64,000 nt of DNA from Rattus norvegicus. Its lineage: Eukaryota; Chordata; Mammalia; Rodentia; Muridae. The stretch is taken from positions 232,670,102-232,734,101 of the forward strand of contig NC_086019.1 of NCBI RefSeq assembly GCF_036323735.1, given 5' to 3'. Shown here in pieces: positions 35,317 to 46,680 of the stretch (positions are counted from its first letter, which is position 1; every line of letters starts with the position of its first letter). A program made the translations under genes and the position numbers. A model generated the notes under the pieces. It did not search any database. It was not told the DNA's origin and saw nothing but the letters and a program-made list of their open reading frames with translations.

Positions 35317-35794
35317 CTTGATATTGCTTTTTGCTGTTATTGTGGTGGGCGTCATTTGAAAATGTTCTTCCTGATGATGCGTAAGCGTAGGTGAGCCTTG
35401 CCCCTCCCCCTTCCATCCTGTGACTTTGCTGAACTCCCTTGTCCAGTCCCCCGTGTTTCTCCTGATTTCCCCTGGCTTTTACTTCTGCAGTCAGCCCTCT
35501 CTGTTGGGCTGGGTGTGGGAGATTATGCAGTCTGAGTTGGGGAAACTGGGCACAAGCTTTCGGCGGGGTGAGAGCTGCATCACGCCTTAGAGAGGTATCA
35601 CAAATGAAAACCTGCAGGGCTCACAGGTTCTCATCTCCTAAGTGTCTGTTTTGTCTCCTTTGCTCACCAGTTGTACCCAAACACACTTGAAGGGCAGGGG
35701 GCCCAGTGTCAGGAACATCTCTCCACGTTGTCTTCTCTCTGGGGTCAGCTCCAGAAATTTCTATGTCATTATTATTAATTATTATTATTCATTT
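35317..35794. other. Intergenic sequence, nothing recognised
   Basis: Unassigned sequence between B1 and L1 fragments. Confidence 0.45.
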
Positions 35795-35950
35795 CTATTT
35801 TTTCCTTTCTGGATATCTGACAGTGAAATGGCATCTCACACTGAGTGGTTTTTAAATAATTTAATGGCTAGTGGTGTGGAAGATCTTTTCATGAGCTTAT
35901 TGGCCGTTCATATCTATTCTTTGGTGCAATGTCACCTAGGTCCTCTTTAA
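35795..35950 (-). mobile_element. Old L1 ORF2/3' fragment
   Basis: CTGACAGTGAAATGGCATCT, then GATCTTTTCATGAGC and TTGGCCGTTCATATC, is the reverse complement of a decayed L1 segment. Confidence 0.6.
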
Positions 35951-36423
35951 TACATTGTTATTGTGAATGCGTGTGAGTAGTGCATGAGCGTGGTGGGAGA
36001 GCAGGCGTGCTGTGGGGTACACGTGGAGCTTTTGGGAGTAGGCGTTCTTGTCCTATTTGTTGAGACAGCGTCTGTTTCTGCTGTGCTGTGTGGTAGCCCG
36101 CTCGTGAGCTCGCAGACAATTCTCCAGTTCAATCCTGTCAACTCACCGTGGCAGAGTTAGGATTAGAACTTATTTCATTGGAGATTTTGGGTCATGATGT
36201 GTGTTGGTAACATGCAAAGTGCATAAGAGTTTGATGTTGGATATATGTATTGGATGGAAGGCTGGAGACTGTGGGTATAAGCAGACTTTTTTTGCCATAC
36301 AGGAGACCACCTCACAGCTCGAAATCTGTGGAAGGAGTCATTGCTGTGCAGGCAACAGTTATCTCCATTAACCCTGCTGTCCCCTTCAGAGCTGACACCC
36401 AGGCCCCTGCTGCTCTTAGACCC
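35951..36423. other. Intergenic sequence, nothing recognised
   Basis: No gene or clear repeat is recognised. Confidence 0.45.
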
Positions 36424-36783
36424 TGTCTTAGTTAGGGTTTCACTGCTGTGAAGAGACACCATGACCACAGCAACTCTTATAAAGGCAAACATTTATTTGG
36501 GGCTGGCTTACAGTCGCAGAGGTTCAGTCCATCATCATCATGGCAGGAGGCACGGCAGCACACAGGCAGACGTGGTGCTGGAGAGGGAGCTTTGGGTTCT
36601 ACATCTGGATTGGCAGGCAGTAGCAGAAAGAGAGATAAAGCCACTAGGCCTGGCTTGAGCATCTGAAGCTCTCAAACCCCTCTCCAATGGTACGCTTCCT
36701 CCAACAAGGGCCACCTCTCAATCCTTGCAAATAAAACCACTCCCCATGAGCCTGTGGGGGCCATTTCATTCCAACTGCCACAA
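36424..36783 (-). mobile_element. Rodent interspersed repeat, family not named (copy 1 of 3)
   Basis: Begins GTCTTAGTTAGGGTTTCACT, then CTGTGAAGAGACACCATGAC and GGGGCTGGCTTACAG. It shares this order with 60503-60824 and is the reverse complement of the copy at 61964-62338. I recognise it as a common rodent repeat but am not sure of its class. Confidence 0.75.
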
Positions 36784-36966
36784 TTTCTACTCAGGTTTGT
36801 GGGCCCAGGTGTCATTCTTCCCCAAAAGGGACATCGGGAGCGAGACCTGGAGGTTTCCTGAGCCCAGCATCTACCCATCAGAAGATCTGCCTTTCAGTAT
36901 CTTGTAGCCTTCCCATGTAACCTCAAACGTGTCACTTTTATTACTTCTATTTCCCTCTCTAAAATA

Positions 36967-37155
36967 GGTATGTGTGGCAGGCCTGCTGGTGCATAATTTA
37001 GTCCCAGCACTTGGGAGGCAGAGGCAGGCTCATCTCTGAGTTCTAGGACAGCCTGGTCTACAGAGTGAGTTCCAAGACAGCCAGGGCTGTTGCACAGAGG
37101 AACCCTGTCTTGGAAAACAAAATCAAACAAACACACAAATAAAAAGAAAAAAAAA
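36967..37155 (+). mobile_element. B1 SINE
   Basis: TCCCAGCACTTGGGAGGCAG, then GTTCTAGGACAGCCTGGTCT and AGGAACCCTGTCTTGGAAAA with an A-rich tail. Full-length + strand B1. Confidence 0.93.
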
Positions 37156-38296
37156 TTCTTGCTGTTCTGAAGAAAGTGAACATTTATGCTCCTGCAAGTG
37201 TCTTCCTTGTGCGTATGTTTCAGTGAATTCCCACAGGCATGGAGGAATTCTCCTGGGACCTTCTCTCCCAAACCTTCCTGTTTGCAGCAAGGCCACTTCT
37301 GCTCATACTTTCCCATGGAAAGAGGCGGAATGCAGAACCAGCGCTAGAGGGAACCTTTAGCTGCTAGAGGAAAGGCTTTCTTGGGAACGTGTGCTATTTT
37401 GAGAGCATGCCAGGTCTGGGACTCAGCAGTGAGGTTTGAAGCCCATGTCCTCATGTTTCTGAAGAATGCAGGCAGAAGAAAGATGAGATAAAGAAGGCCT
37501 TTCAGTGACCGACCAACCCAGTTCCTGACACCTCAGGCGAGCCAGTGAATCGTCTTACCAAGACAGAACAAGCACCAGAGTTTATTGTTCACCTTTTGAA
37601 TGCCAGGCGTGGCTCTAGGAAGTTGGGGTAGCAAAGGGACAGAAAGAGGCTGGGATCGAGTAGTAGTGCCCCGGAGGTCGGGAAGTGATTCGAATCTGGG
37701 AATAAATATAAGACACATTACAAACTGGTACTCTGATAAAAAAACACAAAACATGCAGTCAACAAACAAAACTAACACGCGTGGATTACAGGGAGAAAGC
37801 TTTTCTGAGGAAGTGACCCACACCCGAAGACTTGAAGTGGGACAAGTGGCAAGAGAGGGCTTCAGGGGGAGAAGACAGGTGCAGAGGGCTGGGGTGAGAG
37901 GGAGCTCGAAGCCCTGGAGGAGCTGGAGTGGCCAGGGCAGGTAGGTTGGGCTTTGAGCACTGGTGAAGCTGGGCTCCGGGCTTTGACCTCCTGTCCTGCG
38001 CAAAGCCACGCCCAGTTCTCAAAGGAGAGTGCTGTGATAGGATTTTGTAAGCACGCGCTACTTTACTGTTTCCATGGAGACAGGAACTTACCACAGCAGG
38101 ACTGGGGATTTCTGGTTCTTTTTTTTTTAGAGGCTTCTCAGAGTCTGCTAGTGTGTGTCACATGGGCCTGGCAGGGCATGATCTAAGGACAAATCCCTTA
38201 GGAAGCCATTTTGGGTTCAAAAGCCTTGTTTGGGTGTGCTAGATAAAAACAGCATATCTTTGTTCTCTGTAACATGGTCTGGAACCATGAGAGTTC
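37156..38296. other. Intergenic sequence, nothing recognised
   Basis: The stretch contains ORFs of up to 158 codons on the - strand (37533-38009) with no recognisable domain. No repeats are recognised. Confidence 0.45.
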
Positions 38297-38405
38297 ACAC
38301 ACGCACGCACGCATTCACGCGCACGCACACACGCGCACACACACACACGCATGCACGCATGAGCACACACGTGCACACACATACACACATATACTCACAC
38401 TCATG
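38297..38405. repeat. CA/CACG-rich microsatellite
   Basis: ACACGCACGC units pass into ACACACACGC and ACATACACAC units. The alternating purine-pyrimidine content gives Z-DNA potential. Confidence 0.9.
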
Positions 38406-39251
38406 TACAAGTGTATATTGCACACAATGTAGATGTGTGATGTACGGATAAATATTTATTTCCAACTAAGACAGCTCCTAACCATTGGAAACACATATTT
38501 CTTTTCCTGACATCTCTTATTTCTACTTGAAAGCCACTTCCTTTTTTTTTTTTTTTTCAATTTGCCTACAAAATATCCTGCTAATATATAGGTTTAAAAG
38601 CAGACAAAGGGAGCTTCCACAGGTTGTACTGGGCTCTTGAAAGACTGCACAGAACACCAACATAAATCACAGGAACCGCTTTTGAAATGTCACTTGTCTT
38701 CCTCTCTCGTAGGAAATCAGGGTCCAGAGAGAAATTAGCGAATGTTCCAGTTCATCTGGTTCTTGTTACTCTGACCAGGATAAGGACACATGAGCAGGAC
38801 TGAAGCAGGAGCAGCAAATCCGCTTGGACTTTTACAGTTTCCCATTAAAAAAAAAAAAAAGAGAACCCTCCTGAACTTTATAGGAAGACAAATGTATTCA
38901 TCCAGCATTCGGCACCTGGAAAATATTACTCATTGATGACAGTCCCGAGAGTTATCTGTGAACCAGGACTGGGTGACAGAGTCACAGTGCAGGACAGAAG
39001 CCATTGGGTATTTTTACCATCATGAAGTCTGAGGCCTGGGCAACTGGGGAGGTTGCCTCTGGGTGTGACTGGCCACTGTTCTCAGGACATACAGACAGGT
39101 TAATCTGTGCTCTCCTGTCTTCCCTCCCACTGACCCTTCCTCTCCTCTTCTGTACATTTGCCAAACATGTTCTGTTAGTCAATGCACAGTGGATGCTGAG
39201 ATGGGGCCCTCATGGGAAACAGTACGGTGTGCGCACAACAGAATCTGGCTG
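38406..39251. other. Intergenic sequence with T and A tracts
   Basis: A T tract (about 38550-38567) and an A tract (about 38846-38859). No gene or clear mobile element is seen. Confidence 0.45.
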
Positions 39252-39475
39252 TAGAAGAGGTGTGGTGGTCTACACCTTCAGTCCCAGCACTTGGGAGGCA
39301 GGGGCAGGCAGATCTCTGAGTTCAAGGCCAGCCTGGTCCATATAGCAAGTTTCAGGACAGGGAGAGATACATAGAGAATCCTGGTCTCAATAACAAAACA
39401 AACAGACGAAACCACAAAAAACAAACAACAACAAAACAAACAAACAAAAACCAAGCCAAAACAAAATAAAAAACC
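39252..39475 (+). mobile_element. B1 SINE with long A/C-rich tail
   Basis: TCCCAGCACTTGGGAGGCAG, then GTTCAAGGCCAGCCTGGTCC and GAGAATCCTGGTCTC, followed by about 90 bp of AAAC-rich tail. Confidence 0.92.
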
Positions 39476-39492
39476 AGACTGTAGAAAAAAAG

Positions 39493-39680
39493 GAGTTCAC
39501 AGCCAGAAACATGCTTCATGTTGACAGGTGAAGGTTACTAAAGACTTTAGTGAACTGGGGTTCCCTGACAGCCCTCCTGCAGGTTTGCTGGGGGAAGGGG
39601 CTGGCTCATCCTCCTGCATAGCTTGTTCTGGTTGATTTCCAAGGACAAACGAGATTGTCAGGGGTTTCCTCACTAGTTTC
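39493..39680 (-). repeat. Arm B of a 188-bp inverted duplication
   Basis: Reverse-complement partner of 34606-34793 (see that entry), separated from it by about 4.7 kb that includes B3, B1, L1 and other insertions. Confidence 0.85.
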
Positions 39681-39784
39681 CTGTGGTCCTGCCCCTAGGA
39701 ATTAGTCAGAAAGAAGCTTGTACTCTGTAAAGCTGGCATTGACTTTTGATTCCTAATTTTCCTACCCCACTCTGTTTCCCTTCT

Positions 39785-39786
<2 letters not shown>

Positions 39787-39838
<52 letters not shown>

Positions 39839-39910
39839 CTTCCCTTCCCTTCCCTTCCCTTCCCTTCCCTTCCCTTCCCTTCCCTTCCCTTCCCTTCCCT
39901 TCCCTTCCTC
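39787..39910. repeat. (TC)n followed by (CCCTT)n
   Basis: About 24 TC units pass abruptly into about 14 units of the pentamer CCCTT. It is all pyrimidine on the + strand. Confidence 0.96.
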
Positions 39911-40102
39911 CCCTTCTCCTCTCCCTCAGTGTCTTCACTTAGGTAATATTGTACAATTGACATTCACATCTTCTTTATGTTTTGTTACACAGGATTTCAT
40001 TAGACCATTTTCATGCTTAACACACTTTGAGCAACCCACTTCTCCATATGCCCTCAAATTTGTCGTCCCTTGTTGAATCAGCTAGTTTAAGAATAAGTTT
40101 GC
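39911..40102. other. Intergenic sequence, nothing recognised
   Basis: Short unassigned stretch ending in the left target duplication of the ID fragment. Confidence 0.45.
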
Positions 40103-40153
40103 CTGGGTTCGGTCCCCAGCTCCGAAAAAAAGAACCAAAAAAAAAAAAAAAAA
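40103..40153 (+). mobile_element. 5'-truncated ID SINE with intact target duplication
   Basis: Only the 3' part (CTGGGTTCGGTCCCCAGCTC plus A tail) was inserted. A perfect 14-bp duplication AAGAATAAGTTTGC flanks it (40089-40102 and 40154-40167), so the truncation occurred at insertion, not by later deletion. The A box is absent, so it cannot be transcribed from its own promoter. Confidence 0.95.
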
Positions 40154-40167
40154 AAGAATAAGTTTGC

Positions 40168-40589
40168 AGTCCAGGTGTGTGCCTCCCTTATCTAGGACAC
40201 AAAGTTTATAAGTTACAGTGGCAGTAAGGATGGGTAGAAACTTTTAATGGTATTTCAAGTCATTTTCTTGCTTCTAGGGAAAAATAAAGGAAGGCCTGGC
40301 ATAGTTGCCCAGTACTTTTCAAGGATTCCTCACTGGGACAGTTTGCCTGTCTTCATTAGGAGGTGCCCACATCTGCCTTGCTTTTTAGCCTCTCCCCTTC
40401 TCATGCTGAGGCTAAAATGCCATCTACTCTCATTGGAGTAGCCAGGACAGCGCTGAGGATGCAGACTTCCAGGTCACATTGCCTGTATCATGATCCTTTC
40501 CCCCATCAGTTAGTAATTAAGATGTCCTTGCTGAACCTGTTTTCTCACAGGCTTCAGAGAATTGTCTAGAAAAGGTCCAGTCACATATG
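40168..40589. other. Intergenic sequence, nothing recognised
   Basis: No gene or clear repeat is seen. Confidence 0.45.
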
Positions 40590-40603
40590 TAACATATGTA
40601 TTG

Positions 40604-40637
<34 letters not shown>

Positions 40638-40680
40638 TATCAAGATACCTAGGATAAGAAAGACTAATGGATGTTTTTAA

Positions 40681-40711
<31 letters not shown>
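40590..40711. repeat. (ATGT)n and (TA)n microsatellites
   Basis: ATGT units at about 40595-40640 and a TA run at 40683-40711. Confidence 0.9.
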
Positions 40712-40714
<3 letters not shown>

Positions 40715-40726
40715 TAAAAATACTGG

Positions 40727-41012
40727 AGGTTGAAGAGATACCTTAGAGGATAAGACTGCTTGCTGGTCTTGTAAACAGCCTGAGTTTGGTTCCTAGTACC
40801 CACATCATTCAGTTCACAACCTTTTATGACTCTGGGTCCAGGAAGGGGATCTGAAACCCTCTTCTGGTCTCCATGGGCACCTGCACAAATGTGTTATTTA
40901 TTTATGCACATATCTAGATCTACTCCCCCCTCTCTCTACATATATATGTATATATATACATATGTATATATTAGTAGATATATACATATATGTGTATATA
41001 CATATATGTATC
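40727..41012 (+). mobile_element. B2/B3-type SINE with TA-rich tail
   Basis: GGTTGAAGAGATACCTTAGA, then GAGTTTGGTTCCTAGTACCC and GAAACCCTCTTCTGGTCTCC match a diverged B2/B3 on the + strand. A TATATA-rich low-complexity block (about 40938-41012) follows. Confidence 0.75.
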
Positions 41013-41049
41013 TACTAAAATACCCAGGAATAAACCTAATGGGTGAGGT

Positions 41050-41855
41050 ATAAGACCTCTACAATGAAAAGTGGGTAAGACACTGAAGAAAGGAATGGAG
41101 GAAGATACAAGAATATCAGTGAAAATCAGTGAAAATCAGCTCAGTGACTTGCTCACCAAGATCCCATTGACACTGTCCACAGAGCTGGAGAAAACAATAC
41201 TAAAATTCACATAGAATGACCAAAGACAAAGCAATGTTATCAGAAAGAAACAATGCTGGTGGTATTACAAAGTCTGACCTCAGGTTATGCTATAGAGCCA
41301 TAGTGACCAAGGCAGCATAGCGGCCCTCCAACAGACATGCAAAACAATAGAACAGCACAGAGAAACCAGAAACAAACAAAGCTAGAGCCACTTGGTTTTT
41401 GATATGTATTGGAAAATAGAAGCCTTTTTAATGAATGATTGCAATGGAAAAATTGGCTATCTGCATGATGAAGAATAAAAAGATACCTTAATATAAGAAT
41501 GGACATCGCTAGAGGAAAACGAGAGAACTTTTGAGAATGCAGGCATAGGCAAGAACATGCTGGAAAGGGATCCATTAGCACAAGAAATAACTCTAAGAAC
41601 TAATAGATGAGTTACGTGAAATTTAAAAGCTCTGTACAACAAAGCAAACCATTGTCAGGGCAAAAAGATACTGTAAAATTGGAGAAAATATTTGCCAGCT
41701 ATAACCAAGGGTTAATGTCTAAAATATACAAAGAATTGTAAAAATTAAACACCAAAGCCAAATGAATCTTCTAAGTGGGATGTGAACTGAATAGACAGAG
41801 GTAGAATACGTACAGGTGGCCAGTAAATACTTCCAAAGCTGTTCAACCTTTGAAG
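41050..41855 (+). mobile_element. Decayed L1 ORF2 segment, left part
   Basis: The DNA keeps L1 ORF2 order (GACCTCAGGTTATGCTATAG, AGCCATAGTGACCAAGGCAG, ATTTGCCAGCTATAACCAAG, AAAATATACAAAGAATTG) but has many stops. It breaks at about GTTCAACCTTTG, where an LTR-like insertion begins, and resumes at 42541. Confidence 0.8.
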
Positions 41856-42540
41856 TGGAAATTTCTTGTTTCTTTGGACTCAGTTGTGTCATGTGATGTT
41901 TTCCTGGAGACTGTCTTATGAGAGGATGTTTTGCTGAAACAGACATGTGGGAGGGTGTTTTGCTGAGGACAGACACGTGGTGTTTTTCTGGAAGCTGTCT
42001 GGAAAAGTGGCGCGAGATGTTTTGCTAGGACAGACACTTGAGAGGACACATGATGTTTGGAAAGAGTCTACGCATAACCCAGCAGTCAGTGGATGAGGCT
42101 ATTGCATTGGTTCACCTTGCCACTCTTTGCTGGTCATTGCTGGGCTTTGCTGATGCTGGTCTTTGCTGACAATGCCCTGGCATTGGGTCACCTTGCCTTT
42201 TATGCTGATCATCATTTGTCATGACTTCATAGAGAGGAAGCTTCTTGCCGCTTCTGTGAGCCCCATGGTTTCTTCTGGATCAAACTGCCTTTGCTGATTC
42301 GTGAATGGTGTTTGCAAGTGGATCAAGCTACCTCTGCTGATTCATGGGAACAGAAGTGCTAATATCATGACAGTGGAGCTTGGAGTTGCCCCAAAGAACT
42401 ATTTCTATGCAGGTCCACATCCTTCTTTGCCCTATTAACCTTTCCTTTCCACTGCCTCTGGTGGGTGGTGGACTAGAAGGGGGGTTGAAGTGTTTAAAAG
42501 ATCCTATTAAAGTAGGTTTTGAAAAATCTAAGCTTATAAA
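41856..42540. mobile_element. LTR-like insertion inside the L1
   Basis: These roughly 685 bp interrupt the L1 reading. The sequence has repeated segments such as GATGTTTTGCTGAGGACAGA-type and TTTGCTGGTCATTGCTGGGC, which resemble rodent ERV LTRs with this TTTGCTG-rich composition. The boundaries may carry a short duplication (AACCTT/AACTTT). No retroviral coding sequence is present. Family and orientation are uncertain. Confidence 0.45.
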
Positions 42541-43030
42541 CTTTAGCCAACAGGAAATGCAAATTAAAACTGCTCTGAGATTCAACCTCACCCAAAACCG
42601 AGTGACTCTCAGCAAGAGAACAAACAGCAATGAATGCTGGCTGGTGGAAGGACAAACTGCAGCCACTGTGGAAGACAGAAACCTAAAAGTAGGAGTGTTG
42701 TAAGCATGAGCCAGTTCTACCAGTCCTGAGTGTGTCTACCAAAGACTTCCGACATTCTGCCACAGAAGTACTTACACAACCATGTTTACTCTTGTGTTGG
42801 TTATCATAATAGCTAAGAAATAGACTAGCCTACATGTCCATCAATAGATGAACGAATAAAGGAAACACGATACACACATACAACAGAATGATATTTGACC
42901 GTCAAGAAAAGAATGGAAATATGACATTGAAAGAAAGTGAGTAGACCTGGAAGCTATTTCAAGCAAAAGAAGCCAGGCTGTTAAGATAACTACTGAATCG
43001 TTTCTTCATATTTAGACTCTGAATCTTAAG
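42541..43030 (+). mobile_element. Decayed L1 ORF2 segment, right part
   Basis: It resumes with ACAGGAAATGCAAATTAAAA, the conserved ORF2 C-terminal region, and continues through CATGTCCATCAATAGATGAA. It is a continuation of the element at 41050 and may run to about 43430 as 3' UTR. Confidence 0.8.
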
Positions 43031-43921
43031 TTTTAGATACATATGTGGAAGAGGCTCATTTACACACTGTCGGGCTTCAGAATTATGTTGTTAAAACATG
43101 AAATGGACCTAGATGTCCTATTGGTGGACTTTTGTTTTACTATTAGTTTGGGGCTATTAGGAATGAAGTCCTTTTGTAGAACTATGCAGTGTAAGGCTCC
43201 ATCTTCTGAACCACAGTGTACACCTTCATACGATCAGCTGTGTCTACTTGCCGGAGTCCATCGTACATTAAGACTACTGACATTCCCACAAGAAGGATGC
43301 ATCTAGTCAGTTCTCTCAGCCATTTGCATGCAATTCTGCCCTAATGGATGTGGCCTCAGGGGTTCAGAGAAGGCCTTGAATATATAGGGTGGGGGAGAAC
43401 TAGGGGAAGGAGACTTCATTTATTAGTCTGTAGGGAAGACATCACCCATGATTCCAGTGCAGCTGTTTTGGGGTCTCCCATGGTCCTGCAGGCAACCCCT
43501 TATCCATGATGCACAAGTAAGACCACGAACTTAATGGTTAACTGTGGTAGGGATGTAGTTGTTGAAAGGGGTAGACATTGCTCATGTCTCCCCTAAGGAA
43601 GGGATTTTTTGCAGCACATGCTTTTGTTTCTCTTGCTAAATGTTCACCAGTCAAACAATCATATACTCCAAGGTATTTTCTAAGGCACAGGTATCTTTTT
43701 TTTTTTCATGTAACTGTGAGTTCCGATTTCTCTGTGTCACAACCAGCGCCGAGTACTGTCAGTTTTTGAGTAGGTGCATTTACTGCCTCATCGTGGGTTT
43801 GAATCACATCTCATAACTACTAGGCCTTGCCTGGCACCTTTTCTTGGGCTTGCACCAATTTGCGTATCTTTGGTAAAGTTTTTGTTTAAAAACCTTTTAC
43901 CTATTGGTCTTTCTCTTTTGT
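43031..43921. other. Intergenic sequence, possibly L1 3' UTR at left
   Basis: AGGGTGGGGGAGAACTAGGG at about 43388 resembles an L1 3' UTR G-rich block. Otherwise nothing is recognised. Confidence 0.4.
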
Positions 43922-44062
43922 TTTATTGACAAAGGACCTCAAATAGCCCAGGCTGGTTTTGAACCCACTTTGTGTAACTGAGGATGGTCTCGATTTCCTG
44001 GTCTCTCTGCCTCTTTCTTCAAAGTGCTGGGGTCACAGGGGTGTGCCAGCATGCCTGGCTTC
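43922..44062 (-). mobile_element. Diverged B1-type SINE
   Basis: ATAGCCCAGGCTGGTTTTGA, then AAGTGCTGGGGTCACAGGGG and TGCCAGCATGCCTGGC. Reverse-complement B1/proto-B1. Confidence 0.8.
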
Positions 44063-44723
44063 ATTTTGCTTTCAGTTAGACCTGCTTGTCTCTTCTTATT
44101 AACATGTGAGAAGAACACCTTGAGAAGGACACCTTTAACAAACATACGGTTGTTTCTTTTCCAATGAACAAGGCTGGTTTTTAGAGTCTTTGCTCCTTCC
44201 AAATGATACGGATACCGACCGACAGTTAACTTGCCATCAAAGGGTCATACATCAGGGCATTCCTTTAAAGGTATCACATAATTACTTGCCCTAGTATTCC
44301 TTCCTCTCTCAGGCTCTGGGTGTTTACATTTGGACTTGAAAAGACACCCTTCCCAAACATAGAAACAACGTCCTACCTTATACCCCAAGTCCCAGCATTC
44401 CCAAGTCTACAGGATGGAACAAACAGATGTCCCCACAGGAGGGGTCCAGCACGTTCTGATGTTTTATGTTTTGTTTCGTTCTTTCTTCTGAGGTGTCTTG
44501 GCTTTTATTAGTCATTTGTTCAGTTTGGATGTCAGAGATTAAAGCTGTGCACTGGCCTTAAGGTATGTTCTATTGCTGTTGGCCGGAAGGATGGCATTGG
44601 AGGCCATTATAGCCCCAGGGAGGTAGAATCCCAGATGCATTTTATCAGAGGAAGAATGAGAATCTAACCCAAAGCAGGGGCAGCAAAAAACTGGTAATTT
44701 GACAGCTGAGAAAAATTCCAATT
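44063..44723. other. Intergenic sequence, nothing recognised
   Basis: No gene or clear repeat is seen. Confidence 0.45.
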
Positions 44724-44736
44724 TCCATCATTTTCT

Positions 44737-44842
44737 TTTCTTTTTTTTTTTTTTGGTTCTTTTTTTTCGGAGCTGGGGACCGAACCCAGGGCCTTGCGCT
44801 TCCTAGGTAAGGGCTCTACCACTGAGCTAAATCCCCAGCCCC
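44737..44842 (-). mobile_element. ID SINE with target duplication
   Basis: A reverse-complement ID with a T-rich tail, GGAGCTGGGGACCGAACCCA and AAATCCCCAGCCCC. The duplication TCCATCATTTTCT is at 44724-44736 and 44843-44855. Confidence 0.96.
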
Positions 44843-44855
44843 TCCATCATTTTCT

Positions 44856-46241
44856 AATAGAAAACAAAATAATAAAATTGTTATTTAATATTAACAGGAG
44901 ACTTCGTAGTTTCCAGATATCACATGCTACTATTCAAACACATTTTCATTCATATTTCATAACTACTCTGTGAGGAAGGCAGGTCTGTTAATTCCCCATC
45001 TTTAGATAAGGAAACTGGGAGCTGAATACGCTAGCAGTAATAACAGAGCTGAGTATTAAATCCGCATCTGCTGTGAGATATCACAAAATCCCTTCCCCAC
45101 AGGTGACTGTGCCGCCATTTCATCCTTGAATCTGAGAGTCGACGTTGTCATTGGCCTAGCCCCTTTTCCTTTCTAGCTGCCATTGCTCTGCTGGTGTGTG
45201 TGGGGGGCCCATGGCTTTTCGCACTGAGGATCCTGGGGACTTACCGCTTATCTCCACCCACACTTTGTTTCAGTGAAAGAGAAAAGGCTGACTCATCTTC
45301 CCTTCCCGAAGCTCTGGGTGCACAAAATGTCTTCCCTTCTTCCATCCAGTGCAGGGTTCAGAAGCACATGCTTAGCTAGCTGGTTTCAGGACTAGGATTC
45401 AGCTGTGCCAAGAATCTGATTCAAGCTTATGCCCCAGGAAGCTCAATGAAGTCCATCCGCCCGGGTAACATGGAAATGTTACTCTTCGAGAGCTTAGTCA
45501 TGCACATCAGAAGAATCCTAGACAGCGCTTGAGTTCTGTGCCAAGTGACATTTCATATCCCAGTGAATTAAATGAAAGGGGGGAAACAAGGAAAGTTCTC
45601 TTCAAAAGCCGAAGTGGGAAACATCCAAGGAGAGCAGAGGAAGTCTCACTTGGGTCTCCAAGCACCTGTCAATAGGACCTCAGAGGAGGGCGAGCTCCCA
45701 GCAGGGAGTGGCCTGGTGAAGACCTGCAGAGTGCACCAGTGAACAAGCAGAGAACCCAGCACAGGTGCATGCAGGGGGGACTCAGGCATGAGAGGTTGGA
45801 AGGTATGACTCAGGCAGGAATGTGTCCCAGAGGTGAGGCCACAGCACTTGGTAAGCCGGTCCCATCCTACATGTTCCTTCTGACCCATCCCTAGTCTGCC
45901 TGACAAGGCTAACCTCAGGGAAACCTGTTCAGGGCTCCTTCTGCCCAGTGGCCTGGTCTGTTAGGCGCTTGATAGTGTAGCCTGAGGCTGATCAAAGCCT
46001 ACACAGAAAGCTAGCAACATGTACATTTACCAGGGCTGAGGGGACAAAAGGTTTGGTTTTGGTTTAGATTAGGTTTGTGAGCCCAAGGCTTTGAGGGAGG
46101 ATAAACAGATTACTACTTCCTTAAAAATAGATCATCTGATTAATAACCGTTTCTTTAAAAATGAGGAAGGAGGTAGAAGGAGTTTGAATCTGGGGAGAGG
46201 CAGACTATCAGAACCCACTCTAGTCCACACTGTGAGGTCAG
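44856..46241. other. Intergenic sequence, nothing recognised
   Basis: Repeat-poor. Only short ORFs occur and no conserved feature can be named. Confidence 0.45.
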
Positions 46242-46333
46242 CCTGAAGTCTGACGTCTCCCATCTCTTAGGCATTAGTTCCCCATGTCCTGAAGTCTGAC
46301 GTCTCCCATCTCTTAGGCATTAGTTCCCCATGT
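46242..46333. repeat. Perfect 46-bp tandem duplication
   Basis: Two identical head-to-tail copies starting CCTGAAGTCTGACGTCTCCC, at 46242-46287 and 46288-46333. There are no mismatches by eye, so the duplication is recent. Each unit contains TGACGTCT, close to a CRE half site. Confidence 0.95.
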
Positions 46334-46423
46334 CCCTAGACTGCTTATGAGAAGGACTATACATTGGCTCTATACTTTGATATGATTTTTTGATAGCTAT
46401 TCTCTTTGTGAAGGGTGCGATGG

Positions 46424-46680
46424 GGTTGGAGGGATGGCTTAGCAGATAAAGTATCTGCTGTGCAAGGCCCTGAATTCAAATTCTCAGAACTGGCAAAACC
46501 CCAACGCTCTGATCTTGACATGGGAGGTGGAGACAGGAGAGTGCCTGGAAGCTTTCATGGAGTTTGTGTCAGCCAACGATGAAGGGTTTGTGTCAAAGAA
46601 GTTAACACCTGAGGTGGCTTTCTGACCTCCACTTGTGTTCTCTGGCTAGAGCACCCTTTGCCTCCAGCCAGCCATGGATC
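46424..46680 (+). mobile_element. B4-type SINE
   Basis: GGGGTTGGAGGGATGGCTTA, then CTGAATTCAAATTCTCAGAA and GGAGGTGGAGACAGGAGAGT combine an ID/B2-like head with a B1-like right part, as in the rodent B4 family. It is diverged. Confidence 0.65.
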
